Origin: Siphlonurus alternatus
Lineage: Eukaryota; Arthropoda; Insecta; Ephemeroptera; Siphlonuridae
NCBI GenBank assembly: GCA_949825025.1
Contig: OX463779.1
Location: forward strand, 41,982,249-42,046,248
DNA length: 64,000 nucleotides
Direction: 5' to 3'
Part shown: one piece after another, positions 48,941-57,900 of the stretch
How positions within the stretch are numbered: the stretch's first letter is position 1
Layout of the letters: the number at the start of each line of letters is the position of its first letter
The notes under the pieces: generated by a model
What the model was told of the DNA's origin: nothing
Databases searched by the model: none
Seen by the model: the letters and a program-made list of their open reading frames with translations, nothing else
Program-made: the position numbers and the translations under genes

Positions 48941-51900
48941 ATATAGATAATATATATATTATCGGAATTTCTTATACATATTATTTTAATTCTTATTAAA
49001 TCAAAGTGTTTTTTGAATGAGAGTATTTAGTGTACACTAACTTTGTGTTCAATAAATAATTTAATTAAAAAATTGCACCTTTGTAATTATTAGCTCCGAT
49101 AAATAAAAATTTGTCATGTTGTGTGTCATACTTTGCTGGAATGGGCTAATTACGAGCTTTTCAGAAAATCAACTTTAATTATGGCTATCGTAACTTCCTT
49201 GAATTAATTATAATTTTACCATACCATAACTTCAAAGAGCTTTCAATCATGCCAAGTTTCTCCAATTTGTAGATTGTTTTACCAATGAACAATTTGCATT
49301 CATGACATTTTTTTTATTGCAGAAATAGATAGAGGGTGCAAAGTTATGCTATCCTGAATTTTTTCAGATTTTTTAGAGACCGGGAACTATTTTTAAAAAA
49401 TTATTGAAAGTCGATTTTATGACGTCACGAGGAGTCTGTCCTTACTAAGAAAAGGATAGGCGCTAAACGCCCGTATAAACGTCATAAAACTGACTTTCAA
49501 TAATTTTTAATAAATAGTTCCCGCTCTCAAATAAAACTGAAAAAATTCAGAGTAGCATGTAATTTGTAATTTGGTACCCTCTATCCATTTCTGCAATAAA
49601 AATATTTCATGCAAATTGTCCATTTGTGGCTATATACTGTGCCCTATTGGTAATAAATTATATAGAGCAGCAGTTTCCCTAAATCATGGGAAGTATATTA
49701 ATTAACTTTCATGTGCCCTATATATTGTGCCTTTGAGTCAAGGTATTTTGAGATCTTTGGCAGAGGGGTCCCCCCCGCCAGGCGCGGATCCAAGGGGGGG
49801 GGCGATGGGGGCGATCGCCCCCCCCCCAAAAGGCCCCAAAATACATTGAAGGTATTACCACCCCCCACCCATCGCCCCCCTCCCACCCCAAAATTTAACA
49901 TTGCGGGATAGGGCACCGCCCCCCCCCAAAGCCGCGGGCTGGATTCGCCCCTGCCCCCCGCCCTTGAATCCTGACAGTGAGTGTATCTAACTTTTTATGT
50001 GTTGTTCATAAAGTTATGTAATTTTTGGTTAATTGAATGACTTATAAATCATACAACTCATGTATTCACAACTTGGTGTTTTGAATATATTTATGCTACG
50101 AATTTTCTTTGTCATGATTGGTTCTTGCATCTGTACAATAAGCATTCAAATTTTAATTATTTACATAAATAGCATGAAATTCACGATATATGCCATGGTA
50201 TCTTATTTGATATGTAGTGGCAGGATTTACAAACTATTTTGTGATCTGTGATATGTATTTTATACTTTGTTGTGCATAGTGATAAAAGTTGTTATTTATG
50301 TATAAACATGGACGATCGACGTTATGTCTTGAGTTTAATATTATTGACTTGCTTATATTGTATTATCAATCGAAAAGCAATAAAGATTATGAATTATGTT
50401 AAACATTTCAGCCCCGAGTCAGACTTCATCTGCTACCGAAACGTGTTTGCGAGTCTCCTGAAGACGCCGTACGAGTGCAACGCAGACTTGTTTCTATGCG
50501 GAGTGAAGCTGCGGGGGAGCATCTACCTCTGCAAGTTCGCCTCCGAGCGGAAGAAAAAGGACGAGGGGCGTTTCAGGAACAAATGGAGCGTCAAGCACAC
50601 GAAGCAGGGATATAAGTTCCAACAATATGTGCTCACAGGTACGACAGTATAATATATAGTTGGGGGCTACTATACAGTATTACTGTATTACAGATCTTTT
50701 AAGTTATTTATACGTGTAGATTCGACTAAAGCTGCATGCGCGCGGCGAGATCGTCTTCTGCTGCTTTATCCCATCCAGATGACATACGGCTAGACAAAAT
50801 TAAGTCTCGAAGCTATGCGCCATATAGAGTCAAGAGTCAAGGCCAGGGTCGGTCTGGGGGCCGATGGCCCGCTCCGCGGGAGGGCCCGAAAGGCCCGGCC
50901 GTGGAGCGGGCGGGGGAGGGGGGGGGGGGGGAGTTGCCCGCCGCAGGCGCGAAAATTTTAGCAAAAGGGGCGTGGCTTTCTTATTCTTTTTAAATTTTAA
51001 TATGTTAAAATATTGCAAGGTTTCATTTATTGGGAAATTAAATTTGAGGATTTTTTTTTTTTTTTTTAGTTACAGTTTAATATATATTTTTTAAAGTTAA
51101 AGTAAATGATGATCTACGACCAAAAAATAAAGAAACAGCTGAGTTAATATATTATTATTTTCTAAAAATAGTTCTAGTGCTCCTCCATAATGCAACCGAA
51201 ATCCAAAAAATTCAAATATCATACATAGGTTCTATAAAATAAAAAAAAAAAAAAAATCCAAAGTCAGAGAAAAAGCGTCTTACTTGACAAACATCCTCCA
51301 TTTATTCACTTGAAAAAGTACACTGTTAGCCATAGGTGGTGTTCCATGGCTATAGAGCTTTAACCAAAAACGATTTTTGCTCGGGGCAGTTTTTCTGTAA
51401 AAAAATCGAAAACATATGCCATAGTAAATATATGTTAATTCTCATATGAGTTGCATTTATTTATTGATGGGAATACAGATTCGAAAACATAATTATATAT
51501 TTTTTAAATATTTTTTGGTTACAGCTCGTATATGTCTGTGGTATATTTTTTCGAATTAATAGAGGGTGTTTGTTAGGTAGGCCCTACGCGTTTTTAATAA
51601 TATTTGGAAGTTCTTTATTCTGGACAACATATGTGAGATAGAATTTTTGGATTCATGTCGTCCTAAAATTCAATACAAAATACAAACTTTTTTTTTTTTT
51701 TTTTAAATAATGAAAATGTGAACTCGTTAGATATTCAAATACGTCTATTTTTCTACAGTGCTTAATTTCTTTTTAAGTCCTCTCAAAGATATGTATGAAT
51801 TGTAAGGTAATGCACAAAGTCAAGCGTGTCTTTTTATCATATTAAATAAAATAATCCTTGAAACACTTGATAAATTTTTGAATATTTTATAATTTCAGTA

Positions 51901-54900
51901 AAATTTCAAATTTTCTATGAGGCCCGGAGGGGGCCCGCGCAGGCCGGGGCCCGCTCCGCATTTGCGGAGTCAACTATATGGCCAGACCGACCCTGGTCAA
52001 GGCGCGGATCCAGGAGCAAGCTGAAGCCCCCCCCCCCCCCCTGAAATTTCGGATTTAACTTGGGCAATATATAAGAAGAAGAATAATAATAAGAATAATA
52101 TACTTTCACAGTCACAACATGGTTTCAGAAAAAATATGTCAACTGAATCTGCAATGTGGGAATTAATTGATAGTGTTCTTAGCAGTATAGATAACAAATT
52201 CAAAACTGCAGGTTTCTTTTTAGATTTGTCAAAAGCCTTTGACATGGTAGAACATGATATATTATTAAATAAGCTCTATAAGTATGGCATAAGAGGTAAT
52301 TGTCTAAATTGGATAAAATCATTTTTATCAAATAGAATTACACAAAGTACACAAACTGTTTTTATAAACTGTGAAGGAGATGGTAAAGATTCAATAAAAT
52401 ATTCAGACAAGAAAGAAATTAAATATGGCTTGCCACAAGGCACTTGCATTTCTCCAATATTATTCCTGCATGATTTATGTAAATGATTTGTCCCAAGTAA
52501 TAAAAAATAATAATAGAGGCTTCAAGTCAGCTGATGTTTCGGTGATCCCACCCGCTATACCAAACCTATGTAAAAAAAAAACGTGAATTCGTTTTTTCAC
52601 CAAGAATAAGATTTTTCAGGGATAATTTTTTTTTTTTTACAAGGATACACCCCTAAGAGCTTACAGCTCGCGGCGGGGTACTGGGTAGGGAACGGATAGT
52701 GGCCACGGCCTGCATGCTTACGCGTCCCAGCATTCGCTGAGGTGAGACTGAGGGAACCGTGGAAAACCTCAGTCAGAACGGACACCTCTACTTTTTCTCA
52801 ATGGACCAAAGCGATGTCCAAAGCCTGGGGAACCACACACAAGTGCATCACTGCACTGGGTGGAAAGCGAGACGAATTTACCCCAGGGAGAGAGCAGCGC
52901 ATTTTTTACTTGAAACGGTCACCCATCCAAGTACTAACCACGCTCGACGTAGCCTGACTTCGGTGATCTAACGAGAACCGGTCAATGCACTGCGCCACGC
53001 TCGACCTCCTTTACGGAACTTTGGTCCAAACTGAAAAATCAAGTAGATAATTCAAGATTTAGATTTTTTACTTGATTTATAACCGAGAAAATTAAAAACA
53101 CACTTTGCTTCATTTTCAAGTGCAAGATGGACCTTAGCGACAAACAGTTGCGCAGCGAAAGCGCGTCACTTGAAGCCTCCATTGTGTGTCAATACAATAT
53201 GCAGATGATTCAAATTTTAAATTAACTGGCCATAAAAAAACTCTGAATTGGATGATAATATAAAAAAATCAATAGTAACAATAAGTTCTTATCTTCACAA
53301 TATTCCATGGCTTAACATTAAATTTAAATAAAACTGAAATTTTACAATTCCAAAATATAAGAAACAAAAGTTCTAAACTAATTAATATAACAATGGGAGA
53401 TAACACATTAACATTAACATCAAAAGCGAAATTTTTGGGTCTCATTATAGATGATGATTTAAGGTGGGTGAGTCATGTAGATCATATTTGTAAGAAGTTG
53501 GCTTCAGTAATTTTTGCACTGGGAGAATTAAGATATGAATCTGAGCTACAATGCCTAAAAACTTTATATTTTGCAAACTTTCATTCAATTATTAAATATG
53601 GAATTATTTGCTGGGGAAATAGTACAACAGCTCATAGAGTATTTGTATTGCAAAAAAAAAAAAATAATAATAATAATAAGGTCAATATGTTTTGCTAAAA
53701 GATCTGCCTCATGCTTACCTTTATTTAAAAAATTAAATTTGCTACCACTCCCATGTATTTATATTTTGGAATGTGTATAATGAATGTTAAAAAAAATATG
53801 TCACTATATATAAGCAACATGAAGTTACACATGAGCATAATACAAGAAATATCAAAAATAATATTCCCTCAATGTGGTGTAGACTTGAGATGTATAAAAG
53901 TGGTCCCTTTTTGAGCTGCCTTAATCTTTATAATAAGCTCCCTCTCTCAGTGAAGTGTATAAAAAATATTAGTGATTTTAAAATAAATGTGAAAAATCTG
54001 CTACAAGATATGTGTTTTTACAGTGTTAAAGCATATTATGACTGTGATTTTATTAATAAGTGAGAAGAAAATTAATGTCATGGACTGATTCTTTCATTAT
54101 GAACAATTCCTAACACTGCTTTTTATTGACTTGTCCTATAAACCTCAACAAATGTTATTGTATATTATGACACTTTGATTGTAGGAAAAAATGGAAATAA
54201 AAATATATTGAATTGAATATAGGCATTTCCCCCACTCCATTTTTTTTTTTTTTTTTTTTTTTTACATTGGGCCTTATGCATGATAGAACTATAATAGATA
54301 GGTCCATCAGCCTTACGAATTTGGACTGCATGATTGCGCATTTTGTCCAAAAGCACCACGTCACGTAGCTCAAAAGAGCTGTAATGCTGCAAAAAGGGGC
54401 CGCTACCGGAGCAGAGTTTTTGTTCACATTAGCGAGTACGTTGCTTTTTTCTATCAATCTATAATCTCAATATATCTCAAATTTGATATTTATTTGCAAT
54501 ACTTCACGCCAGACCGGTTGCAGTAACGTATATTATATATAATATATATATAATATATAATTCAAAGAATTTTTTCCACGACCTCTGCTGAATATTATAG
54601 CATTTATCACCTTTCGATACTTTTTTTTTGTGTGTGTTTTTACGGGCCGGGTTATCTATTTAAAGTAGAGTGAGCGATTGCATTTTTTTTTAATATTTTA
54701 TTTTCTAAAAATAGTTTAAGCTGCCCTCTATTGAGAAATGAAAACCAAAAAATTCCATCTCAAATAGTTTCACCACAAAAAATCCCAAAGTTGGTGTTTC
54801 GGAGGCCTTTGACGTGCAGCCTTATGGAACATAAAACCGCGTTTTACTCCAACATTTTCTGAACTATGCTACCATTTAAAAAATACCTACGTAATCTATG

Positions 54901-57900
54901 ATGAATTCTTTAATGGATTTTTAAATAATAAAAAAAAAAATTACGGAGCCGTTTTTTCGGAAAAAAAATCTTTAAGTTTTTGCGGGTTGATTCCCATAAG
55001 GATTTTCATGATTTTTTTCCAAGAAAACGACCCCGTATTTTTTTTTTATTTGAAAATTCATTAAAGAATTCATCATAGATTATGTAAGTATTTTTTAAAT
55101 GGTACCATAGTTCAGAAAAAGTTGGAGTAAAACGTGGTTTTATGTTCCATAAGGCTGCACGTTAAAGGCCTCCGAAACACCAACTTTGGGAATTTTTTGT
55201 GGTGAAACTATTTGAGATGGAATTTTTTGGTTTTCATTTCTCAATAGAAGGCAGCTTAAACTATTTTTAAAAAAATAAAATATTAAAAAAAATGAACTCG
55301 CTCACTCTACTTTAATATCCTTTTTCTTTAAAGTAAATATCGCGCGCAAAGATGATTTTTCATAATAAATAAATGTTTCTCACTATTTAATTTAAAAATA
55401 ACCTTTTATATAGATACATTATTGTTAATATATAATTATATAGATTAAAAATAATAGTTGAATTTGCATTTTCTGTGCAGACACGCCAGGCGAGGCCCCT
55501 GACATGAGCCAGCCGCTGGTGCGCGACAAACAATGTACGTTCGTGGTGATGCGTGCCTCTGCCGGCCCGCACTCCCTGCTGTATGCGTCCAAGAGCAAGT
55601 GCGTGTCGGACCGGGAGACGGTGCTTGATCTGGAGTCAGCCTCGCTCGTCGACTTCAAGACCTACTACAATGACAACTACAAGTGGTGAGTCCCTGCTCG
55701 CGCGTATATATATATATATATAATTATATATATATATATATATAGTCCAATTTATATATATTTCCTCCGGAAGTGTTGTACGAAGTGCTGTCCAGAATTA
55801 TACTTAGGAATCAGAACGGAAAAGTTCTCGACCCATCAGAAAAATCAAAATTTCCTATTACTAGAACGAGTCAAGTGATCGGAAATTATTTCCAACTCCG
55901 ACAATTCTGGATTTTGCTTTCAAAAATGTTTATGGTCTTCCTCTTCGTATTTCAGCGTTGTAATTTCACACACGTACATTTCATCTACAAAAGATTCAAT
56001 GCTTAATTATACAAATAGAATAGCTAAGAATAGTAAAACAAACTTCACACTTCTGCTGTGGCTACTTCCGGAGGGAATATCATATTATTTTGACTGTATT
56101 TCAAAGTTGATAAATTTATAAATACGAACATTGAAGTTAAAATTAATCAAATCATTTGTTAATGATTGCTCTAATTCCAACAATTAAAAGATATAATATA
56201 TAATATATCGCTCACAAAATTTCCTATAACGATGCAAAATAGTATTTAGCTGTACCATTGTATAAAAATTTAGATGATTTATACATGTTTTAATATTTAT
56301 GTACTGTTTATTATAATTTTATTAAATGCATATTTATATATATGATATACGTAATATCAAAGAATATTCTTTGGTAATACGTTTATACAGTTTATTTACT
56401 TTGATTTGAACATTTTAAAGTGATAATTAAGGAATGAAGTTCAATGGTAATATAGACATGTCATACATCAAATTAAAGCTTACATTTTAACATTTTCAAA
56501 ACTTGCATCATAAATTACATGTGCGGATTTGTCTGTTTTTGAGACGAAAAAGTAACAAAAATGAGCTGTTTTTTTGTTCAAATAGCGGTGGTAACATGAA
56601 ATTAAATGGCATTTTAATGTGACTGATCGCAACGTGGAAACTTATCAGGATGATCGAACGCCACATGCATCTTCAAATTTTGTCAATGAACCAGAAACAG
56701 AAATGGAATGGTTAAAATTCGTAGAGAAACCACATTGTGGTAAAAAGCGTTACCCCTGGATGGGAGAAGTGCAATTTTTGTTTAAATGGTCACCCATCCA
56801 ACCACAAAACAGTATTGTGTTGCTTTACTTTGGTGATCTAAGGAAAATTGACCAAACGCATTATATATCACTCCCACACCAACCTTGCAATCCAGTGAAG
56901 GATTCAACAGTTAATTTCATGTTACCACCGATATTTGAACAAAAAAACGGCTCATTTGTGTTTCATTTTCGTCTCAAAAAAAGACAAGTCCGCACATGTA
57001 ATTTATGATGCAAGTTTTGAAAATTTTAAAATGTAAGCTTTAATTTGATGTATGACATGTCTATATTACCATCGAACTTCATTCCTTAATTATCACTTTA
57101 AAACGTTCAAATCGAAGTAAACACCCTGTATAATTATGCGCGGGGTAATGGATGTAGGGAGAAGGATAAGGTATAGAGAAACGATGATTCGATGGCCACG
57201 GCCTGTTACGTTACTCGGCCCAGTATAATATTCGCTGAAGTGAGACTGAGGGAACCGTGGAAACCTCAGTCAGGACGGACATTTCTATACTTTTTATCAA
57301 TTAATAGACCAAAGCGGCAAAGCGATGTCCAGAACCTGGAGAACCAAACACATGTGCATCATCATGAATGCATGCACTGCCACCCAAGTAATACTAACCA
57401 CGCTCGACGTTGCTTCACTTCGGTGATCTAACGAGAACCGATCAATGTGCTACCATGCACGACTCTCAACCTCAACCATGCAATTTTAATGAAAAGTAGG
57501 CAGATAATTTTCCCCAAAAACGATATTCGCTTTTAACATCCATTCTCCTCTTTTTTCCTCCTATTTTGCACCATTATTCGAAGAAAAAAGGACAAAGACG
57601 AGATTATGACCTTTCTCCTATTATTGAGCATAAAATGTTAAAAATTTTGTCATTATTGCATCCTCACCTTGATCGAGAGTAAGTCAGAAATATTAAGATT
57701 TGTTATTTTTGAGGAAAAAATACGGTATAAGATTTGGTTAAGACTTGTTTAAGGATGAGTTGAAGACGTAATTTTTCAACTAGGCATGTTTGGTGACTTG
57801 CAGGTACAAATTGCTGGACTGGTGGTCATCCAGTATAACGGGCAAGGTGGACCGAATGATCATCGGGCTGCGTGGAGACTACGGGCTCATGCGGGAAGTG

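Larger units (their letters stand above)
52095..54220 (+). pseudogene. Broken non-LTR retrotransposon (relative of the 10.1-12.2 kb element)
   Basis: RT blocks appear in several frames: [50 protein letters not shown], then after an interruption [12 protein letters not shown] (near 53200), [20 protein letters not shown], and the C-terminal domain to 54063. A frameshift near 52467, the TIR insertion 52516-53179, and an A/AAT microsatellite near 53651 break the frame. The 5' part is missing. The tail ends AATAAAAATATATTGAATTG. Confidence 0.85.

Noticed and set aside
56619..57008. 129-codon frame inside the 56.4-57.1 kb element
   Set aside because: It overlaps a diverged 5S/SINE-like segment and one inverted arm, and shows no protein-family motif.
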